From Planctomycetota bacterium (GTDB lineage Bacteria > Planctomycetota > Planctomycetia > Pirellulales > Pirellulaceae): a stretch of 44,231 nt of DNA. The position numbers and the translations under genes were made by a program. Shown one piece after another: positions 36,014 to 44,231 of this stretch; positions within the stretch are counted from its first letter, which is position 1; the number at the start of each line of letters is the position of its first letter. Location: the NCBI GenBank assembly GCA_026692865.1, contig JAPLNI010000047.1, positions 1 through 44,231 on the forward strand, in the 5' to 3' direction. Under the pieces are notes generated by a model, which saw only the letters and a list, made by a program, of their open reading frames with translations, did not search any database and was not told the origin of the DNA.

Positions 36014-38818
36014 TTACGGCAAAACCTCTAGCTTGACTGGCTGTGAAGTGACATTACCGTCGATTGCACCTGTAAGAAAAAAGTCTCGAATTCCTAGCTC
36101 GGCGATCGCGTCGGCGGTAACAAAGAATTGCCGCTCAGATTCGTCTTGACGAACGAGCAATCCATTGAGCCCAATATTGTCAACATAGACTCCATGTGGC
36201 ATGTTGCGACCGGCCTGTTCTTTGCCTAGCGGTATCTCTTTTGTGAATGATTCCTTACGATCTGCCTTGACGATTAACGAAATTGTTTCGCCTCGTTTGA
36301 TCTGAATTGTCGCTCCGTTTTGATTCCCCTTGTCAATGCCTTCATGCACAATTTCCAATATCGCTTGCGGTCGATCCTTAAGAGTCAACTTCCCCGCGAC
36401 CCCTGCATTCCGCTCGACGATCCTTCCGTCAATGGTTGCACGAGCAGTCACACGCGGCGAGACGCTCATGGCAAAATCAGGAGCACTCGCATCGGCCCAA
36501 ATGTTGCCTGTCGCAAACCCCAGACCTGGTTGAACCCGGACAGGGAAATTGGAATGAACGCCTTCGGGTAACTCAGCAATTTCAAACACGACTTCTCCAT
36601 CGTATCCGTCCTTGCGATCCACGATCACTTGCACCTCGCGACCGGAGCCACGTAGGAGCGGAGCTTTAATCGCTTCGACCGAGGCAGCGAAGCTTGGGTT
36701 CGCCGGGCGAAGTCGTAATCTATACTTGTAGCCCTCTCCACCTTCATCACGAGCATCACGAACGCGAATCAAGTATTTCCCATTCGCTGGTGCTTTGAAC
36801 ATTAGATAACTGTCGTCACCGCGACTCTGCGATGGATCATCATCGTTCAGATAGTACAAGTTAAAGACCGGCAGCCCGTTCGCAATCGGAGATTCATCGC
36901 TGTCGAGTGGACGAACTATGTAAGCCGGTTCTCCCATCGCATGGGTTGTTCCAGACGTACCAAAATAGGCCCACCGATTTCCGCGTCCGGGAAAAACGTT
37001 GAACCCCGAATCGGATCCTCGGGGTGCCAACCAAAGTCGTGATACTTCGCCTGCCGCATACAGATACTCACCCAATTTCATCTCTTCCCAAGCGAAAATT
37101 CGAAAGTCATCGTTCTGAATGCTATTCTTACCTCGGAAGGTAAAGTACGAGTCGCGAGTCGCTTGGAGGCGTGTTCTTAGAATCGGTTCTGCCTGTTCGT
37201 CTCGCATTTCAACGACCGTGTCGAGTTTACTCTTGAGTCCACTTGTGTCGGTTTCTACGACCCACATTTCCCCCTGACGTGCATCAAACGCAAACCAATC
37301 CTCTTCGCTTTCTTGAGAGATCTCCCCTGTTATCTCGGAGCCACGCAGCAACTGAATCGGAGCTGTTGAATCAGTAACGCCAGCAAGCGATTGTTCTTTG
37401 CGAGCAGCACTCTCTTCGATCATCTCCAACGCCCCCACGTCAATATAAGTCGGCTTAACTTCTTTCTCTCGGCGAGCGGACACACCGTCGGCGTTAAGTT
37501 TAGGAAGCTCGCGATAAACCAGCTCACCATTCATCAACGAAATCATCAATGACTCGCCATCGACTGCAACCGCGAGATCGCTGGCTGTCTCACCTAGAGG
37601 CTCAAGCGTTGCGAATTGGCTCCAATCGGATGTGCGAAGTACCTTCACGTTACCCACCTCGCTTATGACAACCAATCGTGAGCCGTCCTGAGTCAAAGCC
37701 ATATGCGTCAACGGTGATTCGTCAACAAATCGAGTCACAACAATTGGATTGATCCGAGGAGTATCTTTAGAGACAAGCTTCCATACTCGAAGCCGATTAT
37801 CCGCGCTACCGGCAATTACATGCGATCCATCGCTGGTCACTGCGACCGAACAAACTTCAGCAGTCGGTTGGCTCATCGTATCCAAACGCACACCTGATGC
37901 GACATCCCAGACTTTGACCGTTTCATCGGCGCAACCACTGACAAGAACTTTTCCATCTGGCGAAAAAGCGAGCGAGTAGATCGCCCCGTTATGCCCCGAG
38001 AATCGTTGCTTAACCTTTCCGGTCGCGATGTCCCAAACTAGAATTTCTCGATCGTAACTGGCTGTTGCAATCGATTTTTCATCAGGTGAAAAAACTGCGA
38101 CTTGAATCACATCCGTGTGACCTTCCGAAGTAAAAATACGATTACCGGTTTCGAGATCATAAATAGCTGCTACCCCATAGAGTCCCGTAACGCCTGAAGC
38201 AGTAAGAAGTTTACTTCCGTCGCGACTGAAGCGAATCGAGTTGATCTTTCCAGGCTGGGATTCAAGCTTACGGACCTGTGATTTTGTTTCCGTGGAGAAC
38301 AGGGCAACATCGCCATAACCAGCAGTTGCATAGGTCAATCCGTCGGGTGAAATCGCTACAGCCGTAACCGGACGCTTTGCGTCTTGCGCGGTCGGGAAAT
38401 CGGGCGTTCGCAGCTCGCGGCGCATTGCGACTTCTCCCTCGGGGCCCTTCGCCCCTTGCTCGATCCAATTCGCGAGTAGTGCCAACTCCTCTTCCTTAGG
38501 TCGCTCCGCATCATCAGGTGGCATCACCGGATCCATCTTGCCAGATGCCATCAAGAACATTCGACTGCTTGAAGGAACCCCGGGAGTCAGCGCGGGTCCG
38601 GATTCGCCTCCACGCATCAACGCTGTGTAGGTTTCCATTACCAGTCCACCTTGAGCTTCATCGGCTGTATGGCATGCGATGCAGTGCTTCTGCAACACTG
38701 GCATAACATCTTTGACATAGTCGACCGCGTGGGACGCAAGCACAAATGGAGTCACCATGAAAAGCGTTAGTACAACCGTCAGTATTGCTTGATTGGCAAA
38801 TTGGATTTTAAAATTCAT
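36014..38818 (-). CDS. Cytochrome c-type domain / WD40 propeller protein
   Basis: From ATG 38818 the protein has 934 residues; a TTG at 38830 would add four. A signal peptide ends near residue 30. The haem motif CIACH (Cys46-His50) begins a planctomycete-type cytochrome domain (PF07635-like), with MPPDDAERPKEEELALLANW and IEQGAKGPEGE. WD40 repeats span about 150-450: VTAVAISPDGLTYATAG, DVIQVAVFSPDEKSIATAS, AIYSLAFSPDGKVLVSG and others. The C-terminal 450 residues include pre-peptidase C-terminal-like and beta-sandwich segments. This fusion is a planctomycete hallmark. It is the last gene of a minus-strand cluster and the preceding gene ends 21 bases before its start. Function is unknown; binding to a polymer or partner complex is plausible. 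Confidence 0.88.
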   Translation of the reverse strand: MNFKIQFANQAILTVVLTLFMVTPFVLASHAVDYVKDVMPVLQKHCIACHTADEAQGGLVMETYTALMRGGESGPALTPGVPSSSRMFLMASGKMDPVMPPDDAERPKEEELALLANWIEQGAKGPEGEVAMRRELRTPDFPTAQDAKRPVTAVAISPDGLTYATAGYGDVALFSTETKSQVRKLESQPGKINSIRFSRDGSKLLTASGVTGLYGVAAIYDLETGNRIFTSEGHTDVIQVAVFSPDEKSIATASYDREILVWDIATGKVKQRFSGHNGAIYSLAFSPDGKVLVSGCADETVKVWDVASGVRLDTMSQPTAEVCSVAVTSDGSHVIAGSADNRLRVWKLVSKDTPRINPIVVTRFVDESPLTHMALTQDGSRLVVISEVGNVKVLRTSDWSQFATLEPLGETASDLAVAVDGESLMISLMNGELVYRELPKLNADGVSARREKEVKPTYIDVGALEMIEESAARKEQSLAGVTDSTAPIQLLRGSEITGEISQESEEDWFAFDARQGEMWVVETDTSGLKSKLDTVVEMRDEQAEPILRTRLQATRDSYFTFRGKNSIQNDDFRIFAWEEMKLGEYLYAAGEVSRLWLAPRGSDSGFNVFPGRGNRWAYFGTSGTTHAMGEPAYIVRPLDSDESPIANGLPVFNLYYLNDDDPSQSRGDDSYLMFKAPANGKYLIRVRDARDEGGEGYKYRLRLRPANPSFAASVEAIKAPLLRGSGREVQVIVDRKDGYDGEVVFEIAELPEGVHSNFPVRVQPGLGFATGNIWADASAPDFAMSVSPRVTARATIDGRIVERNAGVAGKLTLKDRPQAILEIVHEGIDKGNQNGATIQIKRGETISLIVKADRKESFTKEIPLGKEQAGRNMPHGVYVDNIGLNGLLVRQDESERQFFVTADAIAELGIRDFFLTGAIDGNVTSQPVKLEVLP

Positions 38819-38839
38819 GATCTTCAACAAGCGTAGATG

Positions 38840-41179
38840 TTAATGATTAAATGTGAATTCAGCACTAGCGAGAACGCTCCAGAAAGCGTCCTCAATAGCT
38901 GTTCTCCTCTGATCGCCGTACTCTTCCATCACAGCGAGTAGTTTTGATTTTTCATCTTCAGTTGGTGTTCTCGACAAAGCAACCAGAAACAGTTCATCAA
39001 TAATTTCATCGTTGGTTGCCTTGCTATCGATTAGCTTGGCAATCGCGTTGTCTTCGGCAGCAAGTTTGGGATTTAATGTCTCGCCATTGGACATGTGCAG
39101 AACTTGAACCATCGTTGGTTCTGAACTTCTTTCACATTCACAAGTGATCTCGCGAGTGTTACGGCCGAAGGTTTTTAGAAAGTAAGAATCGACCGCCGAA
39201 TCATGTAATTGGATAGCGTGAGTTCCTTTGGGATACTCACTTGTCTTTTGAAAGTCCGCACCCGGAAAAGCAATCTGCGTAAACGCAGTTGATGTTTGAA
39301 GGACTTGATCAATCGAATCCAAGAGAACTTCTGCAAGCAATCTGCGTGGGTAGTATCGACTGAGGTACTTTTGTTCAAGGGCATTTGCAAGAAGGGGTTG
39401 ACTACTGCGTCCGTATGTCTCACTCTCGAGAATCGCTCGCATCAGCTTCTTCAAATCGAATTGGTTCGACGCAAGATGTGCTGAAGCCGCAGCCAAAAGT
39501 GGTTCGTTCGAGGCGGGATTACTTAGTCGAAGATCATCCACCATTTCAACTAAACCGCGTCCAAAAAAGTTGGCCCAAACTCGATTCGTGATCGAACGCG
39601 AGAAATACGGATTGCTCGAATCGGTCATCCACGCAGCCAATGCTTTGCGACGATCATCAGGATTATCAAAATCGATCGGAGTGGAATCTAGAGGTGCAGG
39701 TGGCAGCGCCTTGCCGCTCTTTGGCTGAATCAGCTCACCTTCGCTTGCGACGTAAAGCGTTCGAACACCGTCTCCATTTCTCAAGTCACCGCCCCAACCT
39801 TTGGCTCGCACTCGCGAGAACAAATTTGCCATCGAGTAGTATTGATCGTTGGTCCATTTTTCAAGCGGATGGTTATGACATTTTGCACAACCGATCGACA
39901 ATCCCATAAACGCTTGACTTGCATTCTCGGTCATGTCTTCCGGCGTTTGATGAATCGCATAAAAGTTGGTTGCTCCTTCCGCATCGCTGTCTCCTTTCGC
40001 AGTTAGGATTTGACTTACGAAATGATCCCAGGGCTTATTCTCGCGAACTGAATTGCGAATCCAACTGTAGAAAGACTTCACGGCGATCGGTCGCAGCTTT
40101 GTCCCATTGACGAGCAATAAGTCGCTCCATTTGTATGCCCAGTAGTCCACGTATTCATCGCTTGCGAGCAGACGATCAATCAGCTTCGCTTTCTTATCCA
40201 TTGATTCGTCCACTCGGTATTTTTTCGTCTCCTCTGCAGTTGGTAGTCGACCAATCGTGTCAATCGTAGCACGTCGAATAAACGACTCGTCGCTCGCGGG
40301 CGGTGATGGCGGCAATCGAAGCGTCTTCAACTGCTGAAGATTCAGATCGTCAATGAAATTTCGGCGTGGTGCTTGAGTAAAAACTTCATCGGATACTTCG
40401 TTAGGATAAGGAACAGTCATCCGCGAAAGAGCGACTTGCGAACCGAACCAAGCCAACACAGCCGCTTCACCCGAACCACGAACTTTAACTTTCCCATGTT
40501 CGTCAACACTCGCAACCGCCTCGTCGGTAGCAGAGAACTTCGCCCAGTGCGAAACATCCGCAACGCGACCATCGTTGTAATGAGCACTTACAAGAACTTG
40601 AGAAACATCGTCGGGCTTTAGCAGTACGTTTTCTGGACTTACCGAAATATGCGTGAGCCTTGGATCTGAATCTTTGGGGCCGGGTGCACCTTGAGCAATC
40701 CATTCGGCGAGTATTCGATAGTCGTGCGATTCGGTATCTAGCCGGATACCACCTTTGTGAGGCAGAGCCCCCGTTGGTTTGGCAAGCAGCAAACTTTTTC
40801 CCGGATCGGCAATTTCAATGCGACGGCCTCGCACTTCACGAGTGATCGCATGGAAGTCCGCCTCGCTATCGTAACCGCGAAGCGATAATTTGAAGCCTCC
40901 TTTACCAGCTAAAGCTCCATGGCAAGCTCCTGTGTTACAGCCTTGCCGAGCGAGAATGGACTGAACATCGTTACGAAAACTCCATTCCCGCGTTTCCTCC
41001 GAATCGGCGGCGCTAGCCCCGTGTGCTATTGGTACGGACGTTGCTGCGCGGTTACCCGTGGCTGGCGTTATCGTCTCAGGCCTTTCGGCTTGAGGCTCGG
41101 AAGCTGACGATGATTCGTAACAGCCGACGATCAACAAAATCGTCAGCAGACAAATGCGATATGAATAAATTCGTAACAT
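38840..41179 (-). CDS. DUF1549/DUF1553 cytochrome-like lipoprotein
   Basis: From ATG 41179 the protein has 779 residues; the frame also opens at a TTG at 41233. The lipobox LLIVGC puts the lipid on Cys20. A CX4CH motif, CNTGACH (Cys81-His87), comes first. A BIG2-like Ig domain follows (about 170-260), with ISVSPENVLLKPDDVSQVLV and AVASVDEHGKVKV. DUF1549 (about 290-500) includes FIRRATIDTIGRLPTAEE and a second haem motif, CAKCH at about 431-435, within MGLSIGCAKCHNHPLEKW. DUF1553 (about 540-760) follows, with FSRSITNRVWANFFGRGLVE. Such proteins are multihaem and probably act in the periplasm or at the outer membrane. It lies between the DUF1501 and cytochrome-WD40 genes, in a fixed planctomycete order. 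Confidence 0.92.
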   Translation of the reverse strand: MLRIYSYRICLLTILLIVGCYESSSASEPQAERPETITPATGNRAATSVPIAHGASAADSEETREWSFRNDVQSILARQGCNTGACHGALAGKGGFKLSLRGYDSEADFHAITREVRGRRIEIADPGKSLLLAKPTGALPHKGGIRLDTESHDYRILAEWIAQGAPGPKDSDPRLTHISVSPENVLLKPDDVSQVLVSAHYNDGRVADVSHWAKFSATDEAVASVDEHGKVKVRGSGEAAVLAWFGSQVALSRMTVPYPNEVSDEVFTQAPRRNFIDDLNLQQLKTLRLPPSPPASDESFIRRATIDTIGRLPTAEETKKYRVDESMDKKAKLIDRLLASDEYVDYWAYKWSDLLLVNGTKLRPIAVKSFYSWIRNSVRENKPWDHFVSQILTAKGDSDAEGATNFYAIHQTPEDMTENASQAFMGLSIGCAKCHNHPLEKWTNDQYYSMANLFSRVRAKGWGGDLRNGDGVRTLYVASEGELIQPKSGKALPPAPLDSTPIDFDNPDDRRKALAAWMTDSSNPYFSRSITNRVWANFFGRGLVEMVDDLRLSNPASNEPLLAAASAHLASNQFDLKKLMRAILESETYGRSSQPLLANALEQKYLSRYYPRRLLAEVLLDSIDQVLQTSTAFTQIAFPGADFQKTSEYPKGTHAIQLHDSAVDSYFLKTFGRNTREITCECERSSEPTMVQVLHMSNGETLNPKLAAEDNAIAKLIDSKATNDEIIDELFLVALSRTPTEDEKSKLLAVMEEYGDQRRTAIEDAFWSVLASAEFTFNH

Positions 41180-41272
41180 CGATCGTAAGTTCTCGCTTTT
41201 AGACTTGTAATTGCTGCCGAGTTGGGTCTGCAATTATTTGATTGTTCAAAGTTTTGACCACGAACTATTTGC

Positions 41273-42649
41273 TTAGGCAAACAGCTCGCGGATCTCTCGC
41301 ACACCGAAATCAACTAGTGGGAACGGTCGGCCACCGGGTCCGGGCATTTCTGCATGAAGGTCCAACCCCATGGCCTTGAAGATCGTTGCGATAATCTCGC
41401 CCGGTGCAGTAGGTCGGTCGGCTGGGACGGCACCAATCGGATCGCTTGCTCCGATAGCTCGTCCACCCTTGACTCCTCCACCGGCAAACGTACAAGAAAA
41501 ACATTGGGGCCAGTGATCTCTCCCGCCAGCAGGATTGACTTTGGGAGTCCTACCGAACTCGGCAAGTCCTGTAACAAGCGTATCTTCAAGCATGCCGCGT
41601 TGGTGAAGGTCTTCGATCAAGGCCGAGTAGGCTCGATCATACATCGGGGCGACAATGTTCTTCATCCCTTCAATGGTCGTGAAAGGCTTACTGCCGTGAA
41701 TGTCCCACGTGATCTCATCGAAGACAGTAAGAAAGGTGTTGATCGTTACAAAGCGTACGCCCGATTCAATCAATCGTCGAGCAAGCAAGCAGCACTGCCC
41801 AAATCGATTCATCCCGTATCGCTCTCGCATCGTAGTCGACTCTTGAGTTAGATCGAATGCTTGTCGGGCTTGAGGGCTGCTCATCAGTCGATAAGCCGCT
41901 TCAAAATTTGCGTCCAGCATCTTTGCCGATTCGGTGGCTTCCAATGCGGCCATCTGACCTTCGACGGCCTCTCGCATGCGACGACGTCTATCGATTCGCA
42001 CATCGCCCAGCGAGGCAGGCGGCAGCAAATCGGGAACTTTGAAATTGGGTTGGGACGGGTCCGCCATCAGCGCAAAGGGATCGAAAGCTTTGCCTAGAAA
42101 ACCACCAGCCTGCCCGTTTGGAAGATTCCCACCACCCCGCCCCATCGTTTGAGGAAGAACCACGTGAGCCGGAAGATCACTCCTCCGGCCTTTGATGTAT
42201 TGAACGACAGCACCAGCATGAGGATAGTTGACGCCACCCGTGAACTGACGCCCGGTTTGCAGCATCTGCCAACCTGCGTCGTGAACGGCCGCAGCAGTGT
42301 GATAACACGAGCGAACGATCGAGAACTTGTCAGCAATTTGAGCATGCATCGGAAGAATCTCAGAAAGCTGAAAATCTCCTTTGGTGCTGATCGGCTTGAA
42401 TGGGCCGCGGACCTCGGCCGGGGCGTCGGGCTTCATGTCGAATGTGTCGAGTTGACTTGGTGCACCGAGATTAAAAATCATGATGCACGATTTTTTGTCT
42501 TTGGATGGATCGACTTTCCCTTGTTCGGCGGCCGCCAGGAGTTGCGGCAATCCAAAACCGATCGCACCCAACGTTCCGACTTGGAGAAAGTCTCGTCGAG
42601 TTGTTCCATTACAGTTGTGTGATTTTCCGCGTCCAATCAAATTAAGCAT
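41273..42649 (-). CDS. DUF1501 protein, probable Tat substrate
   Basis: A 458-residue protein starting with ATG. The twin-arginine signal is TTRRDFLQVG (Arg18-Arg19), followed by a hydrophobic stretch that ends near LLAAAEQG. DUF1501 motifs include IMIFNLGAPSQLDTFDMKPD, FSIVRSCYHTAAAVHDAGWQ and, near the end, GLAEFGRTPKVNPAGGRDHWPQ. The fold resembles sulfatases and alkaline phosphatases, but the substrate is unknown. It is the first gene of the minus-strand cluster and is divergent from the PAS-AraC regulator, with a 166-base spacer between the start codons. Confidence 0.93.
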   Translation of the reverse strand: MLNLIGRGKSHNCNGTTRRDFLQVGTLGAIGFGLPQLLAAAEQGKVDPSKDKKSCIMIFNLGAPSQLDTFDMKPDAPAEVRGPFKPISTKGDFQLSEILPMHAQIADKFSIVRSCYHTAAAVHDAGWQMLQTGRQFTGGVNYPHAGAVVQYIKGRRSDLPAHVVLPQTMGRGGGNLPNGQAGGFLGKAFDPFALMADPSQPNFKVPDLLPPASLGDVRIDRRRRMREAVEGQMAALEATESAKMLDANFEAAYRLMSSPQARQAFDLTQESTTMRERYGMNRFGQCCLLARRLIESGVRFVTINTFLTVFDEITWDIHGSKPFTTIEGMKNIVAPMYDRAYSALIEDLHQRGMLEDTLVTGLAEFGRTPKVNPAGGRDHWPQCFSCTFAGGGVKGGRAIGASDPIGAVPADRPTAPGEIIATIFKAMGLDLHAEMPGPGGRPFPLVDFGVREIRELFA

Positions 42650-42790
42650 GCTCGACCCTCAGCAAATCTCATTAAGGTGCTTCCAGCTTCCGCAACTCGT
42701 GTCGATCGCAATGGCTTCGAAACGAATTCGACGGAGACAGATTACATGTATAAGAATATCCAAGACAATCAAAAAATGCTTGCAATGAAA

Positions 42791-42815
42791 GCGCATTTTC
42801 TTGTACAAATTGCGC
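42791..42815. promoter_or_regulatory. Possible operator overlapping the regulator's start region
   Basis: GCGCA (42791-42795) and TGCGC (42811-42815) are inverted arms surrounding the eight-base palindrome TTGTACAA (42801-42808). The site abuts the ATG at 42816 of the regulator and lies 142-166 bases upstream of the divergent DUF1501 start. Autoregulation by the AraC-type protein is possible, but direct repeats would be more usual for that family. Confidence 0.3.
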
Positions 42816-43562
42816 ATGAGCACAAAAATCACCTTTAAACGAGCCGCGTTTTTTAGTCGAATCGCAAATTCGGCTTCGCTACTGCATCTGTTCGACTATT
42901 TGCCCGACGTTTTTTTATACGTGAAAGACGTCGAAGGTCGATTCATGAAGATGAATAGAACGTTCCTGCTTGCGAGAGGACTTGCCAACGAGGAGGAGAT
43001 TCTTGGCAAGACCGACCTCGACATTCACCCACTGTACTGGGGGCAACGATATCGCGACGAAGACCAAAAAGTCATGCGTTCGAAGACTCCGTTGGTTGAC
43101 CAAGTCTGGTTGATTCCGGATGTGAATGGTCTTCTGGAACCATTCGTTTCGACGAAGATTCCACTCTTCGATGATGCAGGTGTTTGTATCGGTATCGCCG
43201 GAATCAGGCGTCCATTGAACCCGATCGAATCAACATCAAGCGGAGACGGCCACGGTATTCAAGCAGCCATCCGAAACATGAACGAGAACTTCTCGTCATC
43301 GCTCGAGATGTCGCAACTCTCCAAAATCGCTGGCCTCTCGCATAGCCAATTCAACCGTCGTTTTAAAGCGATTTACAAAATGTCGCCATCAAATTACTTG
43401 CAACGAGTACGCGTTCACGAAGCCTGCCGAAGACTCGTTGCAAGCAATCAACCAGCAAGTGAGATCGCTCTCGAGGCAGGCTTCTATGATCAAGCCCATA
43501 TGACAAGAACATTTAAAAAGACCCTCGGAGTAACGCCTATCGAGTTTCGCAAAGTAAATTAG
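42816..43562 (+). CDS. PAS-AraC family transcriptional regulator
   Basis: From ATG 42816 the protein has 248 residues; a TTG at 42801 would add five. The N-terminal half (about 20-130) is a PAS domain: LFDYLPDVFLYVKDVEGRFM, TFLLARGLANEEEILGKTDL, then a segment ending in GVCIGIAGIRRPL. The C-terminal half holds two HTH motifs of AraC/XylS type (about 165-245): SLEMSQLSKIAGLSHSQFNR and ASEIALEAGFYDQAHMTRTF. The order PAS then AraC suggests a sensor of a small ligand or redox state. It is divergent from the DUF1501-DUF1553-cytochrome cluster, so it likely controls it. Nothing clear fixes the ligand. Confidence 0.93.
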   Translation: MSTKITFKRAAFFSRIANSASLLHLFDYLPDVFLYVKDVEGRFMKMNRTFLLARGLANEEEILGKTDLDIHPLYWGQRYRDEDQKVMRSKTPLVDQVWLIPDVNGLLEPFVSTKIPLFDDAGVCIGIAGIRRPLNPIESTSSGDGHGIQAAIRNMNENFSSSLEMSQLSKIAGLSHSQFNRRFKAIYKMSPSNYLQRVRVHEACRRLVASNQPASEIALEAGFYDQAHMTRTFKKTLGVTPIEFRKVN

Positions 43563-43647
43563 ACGCGATAGTTAATTTGAATTTTGGCAAGAATTTCAGG
43601 CAGTCCCGAATGACTTTCAAAGCTACTCGCATTTACACCGAATTGCA

Positions 43648-43695
43648 TAACCGAGAGATAAGTCTTAAAGCTCCGCCGAAACGGAGCACTCCAAA
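43648..43695. repeat. 48-base direct repeat, copy 1
   Basis: Identical over 48 bases to 44074-44121. It contains the hairpin GCTCCG-CCGAAA-CGGAGC at its centre, followed by ACTCCAAA. Confidence 0.95.
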
Positions 43696-43836
43696 CATTC
43701 CAATTTATTCGCGTAGATCTGCGTTATTCGTGGGCAGAGGAGACAAGGGAGGTTAAGCCTAAATCAGTAGTGAGTAAAGATTCTGCCTACGGAATTTCCG
43801 GATGTCCCAGTAATCGGTGCTAACGAGTTTTAGTTG

Positions 43837-43958
43837 GGACACGGAAAGCACGGACGACACGGATTTAATGTGATTGTTTCGCATTCTCTAAGGAGCACAA
43901 ACCATTTCCATGCCCTGTTGCAAAAGTCTTCTCCGTGTCGTCCGCGTCCTCCGTGTCC
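43837..43958. repeat. Long imperfect inverted repeat
   Basis: Arms of 27 bases at 43837-43863 (GGACACGG...GACACGGA) and 43932-43958 (TCCGTGTCG...CGTGTCC) match with about four mismatches and flank a 68-base loop. A further GGGACACGGA lies at 43992-44001. It resembles a small mobile or REP-type element, although no transposase or target duplication was identified. Confidence 0.75.
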
Positions 43959-44073
43959 AATACCAATCACCCCAGTGAGAAATCGACTAGCGGGACACGG
44001 ACAAATCGGATCGATCAAAAGAAAAGGCTTGCGAGATGGAATGCAGTGGGTTCACGGAGACCGCTTAGATAGG

Positions 44074-44121
44074 TAACCGAGAGATAAGTCTTAAAGCTCC
44101 GCCGAAACGGAGCACTCCAAA
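44074..44121. repeat. 48-base direct repeat, copy 2
   Basis: Second identical copy of the unit at 43648-43695. Unlike copy 1, it runs on into a perfect 22-base palindrome. Confidence 0.95.
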
Positions 44122-44147
44122 TTTGGAGTGCTGTGACTTGTCACAGC
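44111..44147. repeat. Two overlapping perfect palindromes
   Basis: AGCACTCCAAA-TTTGGAGTGCT at 44111-44132 is a perfect 22-base palindrome. It overlaps GCTGTGAC-TT-GTCACAGC at 44130-44147, an eight-pair stem with a two-base loop. The arrangement allows alternative hairpins. Confidence 0.85.
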
Positions 44148-44231
44148 TTTCGGGCGAGCGATGTTAAGAAGAGAAAGACTCTCGCGTGACAACAGAACCG
44201 TTTGTTTAGCAAAGACATTCTCGATCGACAA

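Larger units (their letters stand above)
43563..44231. other. Non-coding repeat island
   Basis: No credible protein gene is present. The segment is composed of a 48-base direct repeat, a long imperfect inverted repeat and two palindromes, described separately. Short frames at 43830-44076 are by-products of the inverted repeat. Confidence 0.6.

Overview
The window looks like a chromosomal segment of a planctomycete, most likely of the Pirellulales (Rhodopirellula/Pirellula-like). The basis is the families present: DUF1501, DUF1549/DUF1553, DUF1552, a planctomycete-type cytochrome fused to WD40 repeats, a DUF1559 pseudopilin-like protein, PEP-CTERM anchored proteins and a YncE/phosphoesterase fusion. 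Base composition is close to balanced, Shine-Dalgarno sequences are mostly weak or absent, and dispersed hairpin repeats occur between genes. I saw no rRNA, tRNA, CRISPR array, transposase or phage gene. No genus can be fixed from sequence reading alone.

Layout. 0-15 kb is mainly housekeeping and general metabolism: the tail of an unidentified gene, a secreted propeller/phosphoesterase protein, a bile-acid/sodium symporter family transporter, a small conserved-looking protein, 4-alpha-glucanotransferase (malQ), a TlpA-like thioredoxin protein, an inositol-monophosphatase family enzyme, a GNAT-like protein, valyl-tRNA synthetase (valS) and citramalate synthase (cimA). 15-22 kb holds a lone DUF1552 protein, a membrane-anchored TAXI-type solute-binding protein and an LptD/OstA-like outer-membrane protein. 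22-24.4 kb has a long non-coding stretch ending in a strong intrinsic terminator, then a probable permuted papain-fold (YiiX/C92-like) protein. 24.5-31.2 kb is a tripartite efflux operon on the minus strand (RND pump, adaptor, TolC-like channel).

31.2-34 kb is the most interesting part. A promoter and a cobalamin (B12) riboswitch precede a DUF4465-like secreted protein with a PEP-CTERM sorting tail. I read this as a candidate B12-regulated, surface-anchored B12-capture protein. Facing it is a second PEP-CTERM protein with choice-of-anchor M / TIGR03769-like features. 34-36 kb carries a DUF1559 protein and a small putative lipoprotein.

36-43.6 kb is a planctomycete-type cluster on the minus strand (DUF1501, then DUF1549/DUF1553 with haem motifs, then cytochrome-WD40), divergent from a PAS-AraC regulator that probably controls it. 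43.6-44.2 kb is a non-coding island of direct repeats, an imperfect inverted repeat and perfect palindromes.
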